From Sphingomonas anseongensis (GTDB taxonomy: Bacteria > Pseudomonadota > Alphaproteobacteria > Sphingomonadales > Sphingomonadaceae), in contig NZ_JAMGBC010000001.1 of NCBI RefSeq assembly GCF_023516495.1, positions 1,636,501-1,700,500 of the forward strand: a stretch of 64,000 nt of DNA. The letters run 5' to 3'. The first letter of the stretch is position 1. Every line of letters begins with the position of its first letter. The translations under genes and the position numbers were made by a program. Below are positions 10,926 to 20,193 of the stretch, in pieces. Under the pieces are notes generated by a model, which was given only the letters and a program-made list of their open reading frames with translations, was not told the DNA's origin and made no database searches.

Positions 10926-13345
10926 AAGTTGATTCCAAACGACAGGAAGACCTGCCTCGGGTTGCCGTAGAAGGCCGTCAGGATCCCCTCCTTGCCAAGC
11001 GTCGGAACCGGATTGCCCGCCCCGTTGAGGACGAATGCCCCGGTGTAGGGGTTCTGCGCAAGGAAGTTGTAGCCCGACGTGATGTACTTCTTGTTTGTCA
11101 GGTTCTTGCCGTGGAGCCCGACTTCGAAGCGTCCGGTCGGCGAGCGCCAGAGGAGGTTGGCGTCAAGAAGCGCGAAGCCCTTCTGGTCGAGGCCGGGGAT
11201 CGCCGTTTCGAACTGCTGGCTCTTGCTTCGGTACGAAAGCGTCGTGTTCGCGTTGAGCCGGCCGCCGAAAGCGGGCGTGTTGTAGTCGAGCGAGCCGCTC
11301 GCGGTCCATTTCGGCGTGTTCTGGATATGCCGGAAGGGCGCCATGTCGACCAGCTGGGGTCCCCCGGGGAACGGCACACCGTTCTGGTCGACGCTCATCA
11401 CCGTGAGGAACTTCAGGTACTTCGCATCGAGATAGCCGACGGAGGTCGAGATGTTCAGCCGGTCGCCGGCTGCGAGCAGGTTTTCGCCGGCGCGCAGATT
11501 GCCTTCGAACTCGGCGCCGCGGAAGCGGGCCTTGCCCGCGTTCGTCGTCTGGCCGCAGAAGCTCGGATTACCACTTGCGTCGATGCAGCCGACGGAAGCG
11601 GGCACCTGCACATCCTTATATTCGGCGTCGAATACCGCCGCCGCGAACTGCAGGCGGTTCTGGAGGACGGAGGCTTTCCAGCCGAGCTCGAAGCTGTCCA
11701 CCTTCTCCGGATCGAACGCCATATAGTCGAAGATTCCTTCGGGCGTCTGGACCGGGGCCTGGGTCGACTGGCCGCGCGGATCGAAGCCGCCGCCTTTGAA
11801 GCCCTTCGAATAACTGATGTAGATGTTGTGGTCGGCGTTGGGCTTGAAGTTGATCGACGCGCGGGGAGTGAAGGCGGTGTCCTTGCGCTGTCCGTTGAAG
11901 TTGGACGTCGTGGCGATCGGAAGGCCGGTCTGGTCAAACACGCCCGAGCCGCCGAGCTGAGGCGAGCCGCCAAAGATATAGGTGGTGCGCAGGACCCGAG
12001 CGTGGCGCTTGTCGTCCGTATAGCGACCACCCAGCGAGAGGCTCCACTGCGGCGTGAAGTCGTAGGTGAAGTCCGCGAACGCCGCCCAGGTCTTGGTGTC
12101 GACGCTGCCGGCGGTTGCCGCCGTCAGGCCGGGAAGGATCGCCGGGAGCGTGGTGTAGAGCCGGACGTCGAACACATCGCGGGCGTTGGCGTTGAGGTAA
12201 TAAAGGCCGGCGACGCCCTGGAGCGGGCCCTTGTCGGCGACGAACTGGAATTCCTGGCTGAACTGGTGGTTGCGATAGATCGCCGGGACGTCGACATCGA
12301 CCGCCGGGAGGGCGTCGAAGTCGATCGGAGTCTTACTCTTGTCGTGGCGGTAGGCGGTGATCGTCCGGAACTTCAGCCAGTCGACAATTCCGATTTCACC
12401 ATGAAGCGCAAGGCCGCCACCGGTCACGCGCTGCTTGGGATCGTCGAGCGCGCCCTGGCTGTCGAAGACGTCGTGCAGCACAGGCGTCCCGCTAGCGAGG
12501 CCCGGGATCAGGCGGTGCCCGCCGCGCGGGTTGCTGTCGTCCCAGGTATAGTCGCCGGAGACTCGGAACCAGGCGTCGGCGGCGGGCTCGACTTCCACCG
12601 TTCCGCGAGCCGCCCAGACGTCCTTGTTGTAATTTTCGTCGCCCGTGGTGAGGTTCTTCCCGAACCCGTCGCGGCTAAGCCGGGCGACGGATGCGCCGAC
12701 CTTGAGTCCCGTCGCGAGCGGAGCGGAAGCGGTGACGATGAGGTCGGCCTGCTTGTAGGTGCCGACGTTGGCGCGGATCCGGAGCTCCGGGTCGTCCGAC
12801 AGGCGACGCGTCACATACTTGATCGCTCCGCCGATCGTGTTGCGGCCGTAGAGCGTGCCCTGCGGGCCGCGAAGGACCTCGATCCGCTCGACGTCATAAA
12901 TGTCGAGGACCGACGCCTGCGGCCGGTTGAGATAGACGTCGTCGAGGTAGAGGCCGACGCCCTGCTCGAAACCGGCAACCGGGTCCTGCTGGCCGACTCC
13001 GCGGATGAAGGCGGTGAGCGTGGTGTTGGTGCCGCGCGAGGTTTCGAACGTGACGTTTGGCGTCGTATCGCCGACGTCGGTGATGTCGAGCGCGCCCTGC
13101 CTGTTGAGCTGCTCGCCTGAATAGGCCGTCACGGCGATCGGAACATCGAGGAGGACTTCGTTGCGGCGACGGGCGGTGACGATGATGTCCGTGTCGCTCG
13201 CCTGGGCCGCGTCGGCCTGTGTCTGCTGGTTGGACGGGACCGCGGGATCGGTGGTCGCATTCTCCTGTGCCAAGGCCGGCGCGGAATAAAGTGCGGCTGC
13301 TGCGACGGATCCGAAAAGCGCAGCGCGAACGGAATTCTTGTGCAT
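10922..13345 (-). CDS. TonB-dependent outer membrane receptor
   Basis: An 807-residue TonB-dependent receptor from the ATG at 13345, preceded by GAGGGGG. The signal peptide ends ALAQ. A TonB-box-like DTDIIVTARRR lies near residue 50, followed by the plug domain (RGVGQQDPVAGFEQGVGLYLDDVYL; VLRGPQGTLYGRNTIGGAIKYVTR) and a beta-barrel ending in an aromatic residue (FLSFGINF). It imports a ligand that cannot be named from sequence. It is followed directly by the MFS gene and faces a TetR regulator across a 122-bp region, which looks like a regulated nutrient-uptake module. An upstream in-frame ATG at 13429 is rejected because it lies before the signal peptide and inside the regulatory region. Confidence 0.94.
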   Translation of the reverse strand: MHKNSVRAALFGSVAAAALYSAPALAQENATTDPAVPSNQQTQADAAQASDTDIIVTARRRNEVLLDVPIAVTAYSGEQLNRQGALDITDVGDTTPNVTFETSRGTNTTLTAFIRGVGQQDPVAGFEQGVGLYLDDVYLNRPQASVLDIYDVERIEVLRGPQGTLYGRNTIGGAIKYVTRRLSDDPELRIRANVGTYKQADLIVTASAPLATGLKVGASVARLSRDGFGKNLTTGDENYNKDVWAARGTVEVEPAADAWFRVSGDYTWDDSNPRGGHRLIPGLASGTPVLHDVFDSQGALDDPKQRVTGGGLALHGEIGIVDWLKFRTITAYRHDKSKTPIDFDALPAVDVDVPAIYRNHQFSQEFQFVADKGPLQGVAGLYYLNANARDVFDVRLYTTLPAILPGLTAATAGSVDTKTWAAFADFTYDFTPQWSLSLGGRYTDDKRHARVLRTTYIFGGSPQLGGSGVFDQTGLPIATTSNFNGQRKDTAFTPRASINFKPNADHNIYISYSKGFKGGGFDPRGQSTQAPVQTPEGIFDYMAFDPEKVDSFELGWKASVLQNRLQFAAAVFDAEYKDVQVPASVGCIDASGNPSFCGQTTNAGKARFRGAEFEGNLRAGENLLAAGDRLNISTSVGYLDAKYLKFLTVMSVDQNGVPFPGGPQLVDMAPFRHIQNTPKWTASGSLDYNTPAFGGRLNANTTLSYRSKSQQFETAIPGLDQKGFALLDANLLWRSPTGRFEVGLHGKNLTNKKYITSGYNFLAQNPYTGAFVLNGAGNPVPTLGKEGILTAFYGNPRQVFLSFGINF

Positions 13346-13359
13346 TTTTGAAAGCCCCC

Positions 13360-13374
13360 TCGATGCGCCATCGA
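13360..13374. promoter_or_regulatory. Palindrome upstream of the TonB receptor
   Basis: A perfect inverted repeat, TCGATG-CGC-CATCGA, sits 14 bp before the receptor ATG, next to its ribosome-binding site. It is a candidate operator for the divergent TetR protein or another regulator. Confidence 0.4.
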
Positions 13375-13407
13375 AACCGATTGCGCGGATTACGCGGGAG
13401 GCTATAC

Positions 13408-13428
13408 TGAAAGGTGAACCGGCTTTCA
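13408..13428. promoter_or_regulatory. Candidate TetR operator
   Basis: An interrupted inverted repeat (TGAAAG, 9 bp, CTTTCA) lies centrally in the divergent region between the TonB receptor and the TetR gene, where a repressor could act on both promoters. Spacing suits a TetR dimer; the assignment is positional. Confidence 0.35.
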
Positions 13429-13467
13429 ACTTCTGATTGTTGGACCGGTGACCGGGGGGAAGTTTCG

Positions 13468-14103
13468 ATGAGCGCTAACGCGCCGACCGAACCGACAAGC
13501 CAGGCGAGCGCCGGAAAGGCCCCGCGCACCGCGAGGGGCGAACGCACGCTGCGCAAGATCCTCGATGCGGCGATCGACGAGTTCGGGGAGCGCGGGTTTT
13601 CCGAGGGATCGATCGTCGGGATCACCCAGCGGGCACGTGTCGCCCTGGGCACCTTCTACACCTACTTCGACAGCAAGGAGGCGGTGTTCAAGGCGCTTGT
13701 CCGCGACATGTCCGCTCGGGTTCGCGAGCATGTCGCGCCGGTGCTGATGGCGGCGACCGACACGCTGGAAGGCGAAGAGAAGGCGCTCGAATCCTATCTC
13801 CAGTTCGCGCGCGCCCATAAGCAGGTCTACCGGATCATCGACGAAGCCGAATTCGCAGACCCGCAGGGCTTCGAGGAACATTACCGCACCACCGCCGCCC
13901 GAATTGCCGCCCGCCTCGAAGCCGGCAAGGCGAAGGGCGAAGTGTTCGCGACGAACTCCAAGATCGCCAGCGACGTCGAGGCCTGGGCGATCATGGGAAT
14001 GAATGTCTTCCTGGGACTTCGCTTCGCGGTCTGGGGCAAGGAGAACCCCAAGGACGTCGCTGGAATTGCCAACCGGATGATCCGGCAAGGGCTGCAGGCC
14101 TAG
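13468..14103 (+). CDS. TetR/AcrR family transcriptional regulator
   Basis: A 211-residue regulator from the ATG at 13468, chosen for its GGGGGGA ribosome-binding site 7 nt upstream. The N-terminal helix-turn-helix is clear: ILDAAIDEFGERGFSEGSIVGITQRARVALGTFYTYFDSKEAVF, with GTFYTYF as the recognition-helix signature. The C-terminal half is a ligand-binding/dimer domain of unknown specificity. It is divergent from the TonB receptor-MFS pair and most likely represses them. Its stop shares a CTAG tetranucleotide with the convergent kynureninase-like gene. Confidence 0.9.
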   Translation: MSANAPTEPTSQASAGKAPRTARGERTLRKILDAAIDEFGERGFSEGSIVGITQRARVALGTFYTYFDSKEAVFKALVRDMSARVREHVAPVLMAATDTLEGEEKALESYLQFARAHKQVYRIIDEAEFADPQGFEEHYRTTAARIAARLEAGKAKGEVFATNSKIASDVEAWAIMGMNVFLGLRFAVWGKENPKDVAGIANRMIRQGLQA

Positions 14104-15284
14104 TCGAGCCCTTGCGCAATCCCGGCGAAGCGGTCGACGTCGGCTTCGTCATGATAGAGGCCCAGGCCGATCCGGAGCACTTCGCCGCGAACGTCGACCA
14201 CGCAATTCCTGTCCTGCAGCTGGCGGCACCAGTCCTGGGCGCTCGGCGAGCGGAAGGCGAGGAAGCGGGCGTGGCTGCCCTCGCGCACCGGGTTGAGAAG
14301 CTCCGCCGACGCCAAAGCGGTGGAGTCGAGTGCCGCGAGAAGCTTCCGCTGAAGCCCGGAGACGTGCCGCGACACGTCGGCGGTCGTCAGGCCATTTTCC
14401 TTGAGCATTCGCTGGACGGCGTTGAACCGGTAGAGCCCGGACGCGTCGAACGTCGCGCCCATGAAGCGCATCGCATCGCTTCTGTAGCCGACGCTTCCCG
14501 GCGGCAGGGTCAGGTCCTCGAATTCGGCATACCAGCCGGTGATCGGCGGCCGCGGCCCGAAGCCTTGCGGAGCGTGCATGAAGGCGCAACCTTCGCCGGA
14601 CATCGCATATTTGTAGCCGCCGGCGAGGTAAAAGGCGCTGCTCGAGGCGGCCGACGTGAAAGGTGAATCGATCGCCATGAAGGCGTGGTAGCCGTCGATT
14701 ACGACCCACGGGCCTTCCGGCCTGCCGAGAGCCGCCAAGTCCTCCACGTGGTCGAATATCCTGCCGCTACCGAACAGAACCTGGCTGACGAAGATCAGAT
14801 CGTGGTCGCCCGAACCGGCTCGCTCGAGAAAGCGTTCGGAAAAGTCGTCGAACGGCTCGGTTGCAACTTGGTCGAGGACAATGTCGCCGGATTCGACCCA
14901 GCGGGCGAACTGGCGGCGGGCGCTGTGGAACTCGCCATCGCTTGTCAGCACCCGGAGCGGCCGGCCGGCCTGTCGCGGGGCTGCGGCGACAAGGCGCACG
15001 AGCAGCTCGTGGGTGTTGGGCGCGAATAGGATTGAGTCGGGATCGTGCGTTCCGAGCTCGCCCGTCACGTGACCCTGCGCTTCGGGCCAGACCTCGCCCA
15101 TGATCCGGTCCCACTTGCGGTCGGCAAGGCGGGCCGCATCGTTCCAGCATTCGACCTGCCCGTCGAAGCTCGAGTCCGGCCACAGGTGATGGCTGTGCGC
15201 AGCCATATGCAGCCGCTCGGCATCGGCCCCGAGGCTTTTCGAAAACAGCCGCTTGAAGCTCAAAGGTCGGTCCTGAGCGCCCAC
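14100..15284 (-). CDS. kynU: Class V aminotransferase-fold PLP enzyme, probable kynureninase
   Basis: A 394-residue fold-type I PLP enzyme. The Schiff-base lysine is in GGYKYAMSGEG (near residue 227), resembling the kynureninase GYKY context; VVIDGYHAF holds the PLP-nitrogen-binding Asp. Kynureninase cleaves L-kynurenine to anthranilate and alanine. The functional call leans on the overlap with tryptophan 2,3-dioxygenase, which makes the precursor of kynurenine. The reported start is GTG at 15284, 25 bp inside that gene; an alternative TTG at 15263 forms a TTGA stop-start overlap and may be the true one. No kynurenine formamidase is nearby. Confidence 0.72.
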   Translation of the reverse strand: MGAQDRPLSFKRLFSKSLGADAERLHMAAHSHHLWPDSSFDGQVECWNDAARLADRKWDRIMGEVWPEAQGHVTGELGTHDPDSILFAPNTHELLVRLVAAAPRQAGRPLRVLTSDGEFHSARRQFARWVESGDIVLDQVATEPFDDFSERFLERAGSGDHDLIFVSQVLFGSGRIFDHVEDLAALGRPEGPWVVIDGYHAFMAIDSPFTSAASSSAFYLAGGYKYAMSGEGCAFMHAPQGFGPRPPITGWYAEFEDLTLPPGSVGYRSDAMRFMGATFDASGLYRFNAVQRMLKENGLTTADVSRHVSGLQRKLLAALDSTALASAELLNPVREGSHARFLAFRSPSAQDWCRQLQDRNCVVDVRGEVLRIGLGLYHDEADVDRFAGIAQGLD

Positions 15285-16027
15285 AGTTCCGGAAACACGC
15301 GCTTGTCGAGCGTCGAGCGAAGATAGGACGCGCCTGCCGATCCGCCGGTACCGCGCTTGTTGCCGATGATCCGCTCGACCGTGAGAACATGTTTGTGCCG
15401 CCAGCCGGCAAGCGCGTCATCGACGTCGAGGAGCTTTTCGGCGAGCTGGTAGAGGTCGAACCACCGGTCCGAATCGCGGTAGACCTGAAGCCATGCCCGG
15501 GCGACCGCCTCGTCGGAGCGGTCACCGAGGTCGAAGCCTGCCCGCTCGAGAGCGGAGTGGGACGCCTCGCGAAGGCTCGGCTCCTCGAGCGCCTGGCGGA
15601 GCCGGGCATGCTCGTCACCATCCGCAGGATAATGGGCGAGGTAAGAATCGTTCTTGATCCCGAGCCGATATTCGAACTCACGGAACTGCGCCGACTGGAA
15701 GCCCGACGAGGTTCCGAGAACGTCGCGGAACTTGAGGTAATCGACCGGAGTAAGCGTCGACAGGACATCCCAGGACAGGGTCATCACCGACTGGATCCGG
15801 CCAACCCTCGAAAGCGCCTTGTAAGCTTCCGCGAACCTGTCCTCCCCCACCAGCCCGATGGCGAAGCGGAGCTCGTGGAGCATCTGCTTCATCCACAGCT
15901 CCTTGGTCTGGTGGATGACGATGAACAGCATCTCGTCGTGGAGGTTCGAGAGCGGCTGCTGGGCAGCCAGAAGCTCTTCGAGATGCAGATAGTGGGCATA
16001 GGTCATGCCGGCGGGCGTGGCGGTCAT
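15260..16027 (-). CDS. kynA: Tryptophan 2,3-dioxygenase
   Basis: A 255-residue haem dioxygenase that opens the indole ring of L-tryptophan to N-formylkynurenine, the first step of the kynurenine pathway. The N-terminal signature YAHYLHLEELL and the substrate-pocket segment HDEMLFIVIHQTKELWMKQ are clear; further conserved parts are SRVGRIQSVMTLSWDVLSTLTP and GTGGSAGASYLRS near the C-terminus, which closes the active site. It heads a two-gene operon with the kynureninase-like gene. Confidence 0.95.
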   Translation of the reverse strand: MTATPAGMTYAHYLHLEELLAAQQPLSNLHDEMLFIVIHQTKELWMKQMLHELRFAIGLVGEDRFAEAYKALSRVGRIQSVMTLSWDVLSTLTPVDYLKFRDVLGTSSGFQSAQFREFEYRLGIKNDSYLAHYPADGDEHARLRQALEEPSLREASHSALERAGFDLGDRSDEAVARAWLQVYRDSDRWFDLYQLAEKLLDVDDALAGWRHKHVLTVERIIGNKRGTGGSAGASYLRSTLDKRVFPELWALRTDL

Positions 16028-16071
16028 GAGCCCCCGCTTAGGCTAAACGGGCAGACCGCAAAAGCGGAAGG

Positions 16072-16536
16072 TCAGTACCCCCCGCCGCCGCCGGGCGCTC
16101 CGGCGGAATTCACCGTACCGATATTGCCGAAGATGTCGTTGAAGATGCTGCTCTTGCGGCCGAGCGTCGGGGTCTTGTCGCCGACCGGGCGGATCTTGGC
16201 GATCAGCTCCTTGCCGGTCTGGTTAAGCGCGAGGACATTGCCCGCCCTGTCGAAGCTGACGTGGAGGACCGTCTGCTTCAGGACCTTCGGATTGCGGAAG
16301 GCGACGGTCTTCGTGTCGCGGGAGACATAATACCAGTCGGTGTCGCCGAACTCGCCGGTGAAGGTCGGACGTCCCAACGTCCGCGCGACCGAGTCCTTGT
16401 TGTCCACTCCGGGTTGGACCGCGGAGACGAGCTCGGTGTCGATCATCGAGCCGCGGTGATCGTGAACCCCGACGCAGCCGCCGAGCAGCGCGGCACCCGC
16501 AATCGCAGTCGCGGTCTTCGCAATCGCAGCCTTCAT
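16072..16536 (-). CDS. bamE: Outer membrane protein assembly factor BamE (SmpA/OmlA)
   Basis: A 154-residue lipoprotein from the ATG at 16536 (GGAGA 9 nt upstream), with lipobox LLGGCVG. The conserved BamE core is visible: DTELVSAVQPGVDNKDSVARTLGRPTFTGEFGDTDWYYVSRDT, where the short helix after the turn and the WYYVSR strand are the family signature. BamE supports the BAM complex that inserts beta-barrels. The C-terminus is Gly-rich. An upstream in-frame start at 16629 is rejected because it precedes the signal peptide. Confidence 0.9.
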   Translation of the reverse strand: MKAAIAKTATAIAGAALLGGCVGVHDHRGSMIDTELVSAVQPGVDNKDSVARTLGRPTFTGEFGDTDWYYVSRDTKTVAFRNPKVLKQTVLHVSFDRAGNVLALNQTGKELIAKIRPVGDKTPTLGRKSSIFNDIFGNIGTVNSAGAPGGGGGY

Positions 16537-16663
16537 TTGAAATCGTCTCCTGGAAACCCTGGTGCCCCGGCATATTCGAGGCAGGCCTTGTCGCACAGCG
16601 TCAATCGCCAATATGCGCTTGCACCTCAAGCGCGCAACCCTGCGCCATGCTAAGCGGGGACTT

Positions 16664-17176
16664 ATGCTCAGATACCTGTTCGGCGGATTAACGGCTCAGG
16701 CAAAGCGCGGCCAGGCGCTGTTCGATTCGGTCGTGGCGGAGGCGCGGAAGCCCCACTGGTATGTGGAGGGTCAGGTGCCCGATACGATCGACGGCCGCTT
16801 CGCCGTGCTCGCCACGGTCTGCGCGCTGGCGGTCGCCCGGCTGGAGCGGGGGAGCGAATCGGGGCCGTCGGCCTCGGCGGCCCTGACCGAGCGGTTCATC
16901 GAGGACATGGACGGCGAGCATCGCGAGCTGGGGCTCAACGACCCCGGCCTCGGGCGACGGATTCGCAAGCTGGTTGGATCGCTGGAGCGGCGGGTGGACG
17001 ACTGGAAGGCTGCCGCGGCCAGTGAACTCGACTGGAGCGAGACCGCTTCGGCGAGCCTGTACCGTTCCGGCGACCCCGTCGATTCAGCACTCGCCCACAG
17101 CGCCGCGGCAACAGCGGAGCTGTGGAAGCGGCTGACTGCAGCTTCCGAAGATTCGCTGCTCAAGGGAGAGTTTTGA
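16664..17176 (+). CDS. Ubiquinol-cytochrome c chaperone family protein
   Basis: A 170-residue protein of the CBP3/UQCC family (PF03981), which assists assembly of cytochrome bc1. The family core runs YVEGQVPDTIDGRFAVLATVCALAVARLER, followed by LTERFIEDMDGEHRELGLNDPGLGRRIRKLVGSLERRV. The start is the ATG at 16664 with GCGGGGA just upstream; earlier in-frame starts lack family similarity. It is divergent from bamE and its TGA overlaps the ATG of the next gene (TGATG), indicating translational coupling. Confidence 0.9.
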   Translation: MLRYLFGGLTAQAKRGQALFDSVVAEARKPHWYVEGQVPDTIDGRFAVLATVCALAVARLERGSESGPSASAALTERFIEDMDGEHRELGLNDPGLGRRIRKLVGSLERRVDDWKAAAASELDWSETASASLYRSGDPVDSALAHSAAATAELWKRLTAASEDSLLKGEF

Positions 17177-17700
17177 TGGACGGCGACTTCGGCCACGCGC
17201 TGAAGCTGGATTCGCTGAGAGACGGCGAGCGGCTCGACCTGGTCGCAGACGAGAAGGAACGGGCGGCGGTCTGCGACCGCCTGCGTCTCCGCTCGCTCGA
17301 TCGGCTCGAGGCCCATGTCACCCTGAGCCGGGATGGCCCCAGGGTTCACGCCGAGGGGCGGCTGAAAGCGATGCTCGAGCAAAGCTGCGTCGCCACCGGC
17401 GACCCGGTCCCCGAGCGAATCGACGAGGCGTTCGAGGTGCAGTTCCTTCCCGAGCCGAAGGAAGGCCGGGCCGAACAGGAAGTGGAGCTTGGGGCCGAGG
17501 ATTGCGACACCGTCTTCTACGACGGCGGATCGGTCGATCTCGGCGCGGCGATCGCCGACACGCTCGCGCTGTCGACCAATCCTTATCCGCGGAGCCCGGA
17601 GGCGGAAGCTGCACTGCAGCAGGCAGGCGTGATCAGCGAGGCGGAGGCGGGCCCGTTCGCAGCGCTGGCGAAGCTGAAGAAGGGAAGCGACGCGCCTTAG
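17176..17700 (+). CDS. YceD/DUF177 family protein
   Basis: A 174-residue protein of the DUF177 (YceD) family, found alphaproteobacteria-wide and in other bacteria usually next to rpmF; its molecular role is not settled, with links to ribosomal RNA metabolism in plants. Features include the central [23 protein letters not shown] (one of the family Cys positions) and the C-terminal [23 protein letters not shown]. The start overlaps the preceding stop (TGATG at 17174). rpmF is not adjacent here. Its TAG shares a TTAG tetranucleotide with the convergent ssb stop. Confidence 0.82.
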   Translation: MDGDFGHALKLDSLRDGERLDLVADEKERAAVCDRLRLRSLDRLEAHVTLSRDGPRVHAEGRLKAMLEQSCVATGDPVPERIDEAFEVQFLPEPKEGRAEQEVELGAEDCDTVFYDGGSVDLGAAIADTLALSTNPYPRSPEAEAALQQAGVISEAEAGPFAALAKLKKGSDAP

Positions 17701-18164
17701 AACGGGACGTCGTCGTCGAGTTCCGTATCGAACGTGGCTGGAGCCGGCCGCGACTGTTGGCGCGGTGCGGAAGCTCCGAAATCCTGATCGGCATAATCGC
17801 CGCCGCGGCCGCCGCCCTCGCGGCTGTCGAGAAGCACCAGTTCGCCCCGGAAGCGCTGGAGCACGATCTCGGTCGTGTAGCGGTCGTTGCCAGACTGGTC
17901 CTGCCACTTGCGGGTCTGGATCTGGCCTTCGACATAGACCTTCGAGCCCTTGCGCAAATAGCTCTTCGCGACTCGGCCGAGGTTCTCGTTGAAGATGACG
18001 ACGTTGTGCCACTCGGTGCGCTCCTGGCGCTCGCCGGACTTGTCCTTCCAGCTCTCCGATGTGGCGATGCGCATGTTGACGACTTCGCCGCCGTTGTTGA
18101 GCGACCGCGCCTCCGGATCCGCGCCGAGGTTGCCGACCAGGATGACCTTGTTCACGCCCGCCAT
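17697..18164 (-). CDS. ssb: Single-stranded DNA-binding protein
   Basis: A 155-residue SSB with an N-terminal OB fold ([60 protein letters not shown]) and a low-complexity Gly/Arg/Gln linker. It ends in the acidic tip DDDVPF, which recruits repair and replication partners. Length is standard. The ATG at 18164 has an AGGAGA ribosome-binding site about 7 nt upstream. Confidence 0.96.
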   Translation of the reverse strand: MAGVNKVILVGNLGADPEARSLNNGGEVVNMRIATSESWKDKSGERQERTEWHNVVIFNENLGRVAKSYLRKGSKVYVEGQIQTRKWQDQSGNDRYTTEIVLQRFRGELVLLDSREGGGRGGDYADQDFGASAPRQQSRPAPATFDTELDDDVPF

Positions 18165-18221
18165 TTCAATCTCCTGCCTATCCCAGCGGAATAGGCGAGC
18201 GGCCGAGCGGATGCCACCCTT

Positions 18222-20171
18222 TTACTCGGCAGGCGCCACTCGCCTGGATTCGCGGCTGTTCCATGCGAAGCCGCCGAGGAGGATCAGAAGGGTCAGCACC
18301 TGCGCCGTTATCCCCTGGACCGTCGGGAAGAGGCCGAGCACGGGGATCCGCGGGCTCCAGGCGGCGGACGTCACCGCGAGCAGGCCGGCTTCCTGGAGCG
18401 CGGCTATGCCCTTGCCCGCGAGGACGACGGCGAGGACCGCGACCAGGGCGGAGCTGTAAGCGAAGAACTTGCCGATGGGCAGGCGCTGGCTGAACCGGAG
18501 CATCAGCACGGCGATGACGGCGAGCGCGACGACGCCGGTCAGCGCGCCCGCGACGAGCGCCTCGACATGCTCCTGGGCGGCCATCGCCGCATAAAACAGG
18601 ATCGTTTCGAACACCTCGCGATAGACGGCAATGAAGGCGAGGAAGAAAAGGAACCACGCGGACTTGCGCGACAAGGCCTGGCCGACCTTCTCCTTGATGT
18701 AGCGGTGCCATTCGTCGGCTTGCGCCTTGCCGTGCATCCAGATGCCGACGAACAGCAGAACGACCGCAGCGAGTATCGACCCGAACCCTTCCGTCAGCTC
18801 GCGGCTGGCGCCGCTGATTCCGATCAGGGTGGTCGCGACAAGCCAGGTCAGTCCGCCGGCGACGAGTGCGCTGATCCAGCCGGCGTGGACGGGGCGGACC
18901 ATCTCAGGCCTGTCGCCCTTGCGGAGGAAGGCCAGCATTCCGACTACGATGAGCAGCGCTTCGAGGCCCTCGCGAAACAGGATGGTGAAGGCGCCGAGGA
19001 AGGTCGAAGCGCTCGTCGCCTGGTCCGGAGCAAGCGCCGCTTCGGCTTCATCGAAGAGCGCATTTAACGAATTGATTCGCGCCTTGATATCGGCCGCGGG
19101 TTTGCCGTCGGCGATCGCCGAACGGAGGCCGCCCATGGCCGATTCCACCCTCGCGACGAGAGAGCCGTCGCGGGCGCCGAGCACTGCCTCGACCGGCTCG
19201 AAGCCGTCGAGGTAGGCGGCCAGGGCGAGGTCCTTCGCCTCGTCACGGTTGCCGGCCTCATAGGCGGCGAGGCTCTGCTGGAGCTTCTGGCGGGCAACGG
19301 TCAGTGCCGAAGCGCCGGTGGAGGTCACGGCGCCCGGGTGGGTGCGCAGATAGGCGATGACGGCTCCGGCCTTCGGCTCGCCGATGTCCCTGGCAAGCGC
19401 CTGTTCGGACAAGCCGGCGAGCGAATCCAGGTTCGCGATTTGCGAACGAAGCCGTGGATCGGCGTCCCAGACCCGCTTTCCTTCCGCCTGGAGCTGCTCG
19501 GGATAGGCAAAGCGGCTGGCATAAAAGGCGAGCGCCCATTTCTGCTCGGGCGGGAGGTTCGCGAAGCTCGCCATCGCCGTGCCTTCGAGGCCCTGGTCGA
19601 TCACCTGGTACAAAGCGAAAGGGCTGCGTTCCGACGCCCGCGCCCTGTCGGCAAAGGCGACCGGCGGCGGGTCGAGCTTGCGGGCAACGGCGGTGTCGGC
19701 GTGACCGGTCATGCCGTGGCAGGAAGCGCAGGTGTCCGCGTAGAGCTTGGCGCCAAGCTCTAGGTCCGGTGCTTTGCGGGGGCCGAGCGGCACCGGGTAG
19801 GCGTCGAGAAGCGCCTTGCCGAGCCCGCGCGCGATTGCCGCGACCGCTTCCGGGGATTGTTTCTGGGCGATCGCCGACTGAAGCTTGGCGCTTTGCGAAA
19901 GCAGTGCGCCCTTTTGCGGCCTGGGCGGCAGCGCCTTGAGCCGCTGGTCGACCGACGAGGCGAACTCGCGCATTTCCGCATATTCGGATGCGCTGATCAC
20001 CTTCCCGCCTGACACCGCCCCCGCGTAATCGACTGCGACATAGTCGAGCAGGCGCCAGGCCGTCTGCGCTCCATTGTCCTGCGCAGCCGCCGGCGAGGAA
20101 AAGGCCAGCAGCAAAGTCGCGAATAGCGCGAGCAACAGTCGTGCCGCACGAGTGGTAGCGCGTGGGTTCAT
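18222..20171 (-). CDS. Cytochrome c-linked FTR1 family iron permease
   Basis: A 649-residue fusion. Residues 1-30 are a signal peptide ending AAAQ. A class I cytochrome c domain follows with haem motif CASCHG near residue 142. A helical periplasmic segment of about 150 residues then leads to seven or so membrane helices of the FTR1 family, with the iron-transport motifs REGLE (near 415) and REVFE (near 520). FTR1 permeases take up ferrous iron coupled to oxidation; the fused haem domain may be the electron acceptor, replacing a separate oxidase. A Fur-like box lies just upstream, consistent with induction under iron limitation. Confidence 0.88.
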   Translation of the reverse strand: MNPRATTRAARLLLALFATLLLAFSSPAAAQDNGAQTAWRLLDYVAVDYAGAVSGGKVISASEYAEMREFASSVDQRLKALPPRPQKGALLSQSAKLQSAIAQKQSPEAVAAIARGLGKALLDAYPVPLGPRKAPDLELGAKLYADTCASCHGMTGHADTAVARKLDPPPVAFADRARASERSPFALYQVIDQGLEGTAMASFANLPPEQKWALAFYASRFAYPEQLQAEGKRVWDADPRLRSQIANLDSLAGLSEQALARDIGEPKAGAVIAYLRTHPGAVTSTGASALTVARQKLQQSLAAYEAGNRDEAKDLALAAYLDGFEPVEAVLGARDGSLVARVESAMGGLRSAIADGKPAADIKARINSLNALFDEAEAALAPDQATSASTFLGAFTILFREGLEALLIVVGMLAFLRKGDRPEMVRPVHAGWISALVAGGLTWLVATTLIGISGASRELTEGFGSILAAVVLLFVGIWMHGKAQADEWHRYIKEKVGQALSRKSAWFLFFLAFIAVYREVFETILFYAAMAAQEHVEALVAGALTGVVALAVIAVLMLRFSQRLPIGKFFAYSSALVAVLAVVLAGKGIAALQEAGLLAVTSAAWSPRIPVLGLFPTVQGITAQVLTLLILLGGFAWNSRESRRVAPAE

Positions 20172-20193
20172 GCCCCAGCGCGCTACCCTAATT

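Noticed and set aside
9547-10938. 463-residue minus-strand frame over the MFS gene, starting TTG at 10938
   Set aside because: It is Arg/Pro-rich in the wrong phase; the MFS frame carries the membrane helices and motifs. I considered a frameshift linking the two, but the CTG start explains the gene without one.
11111-13120. 669-residue plus-strand open frame opposite the TonB receptor
   Set aside because: The minus strand encodes a complete receptor with plug and barrel; the plus frame shows only repetitive low-information composition.
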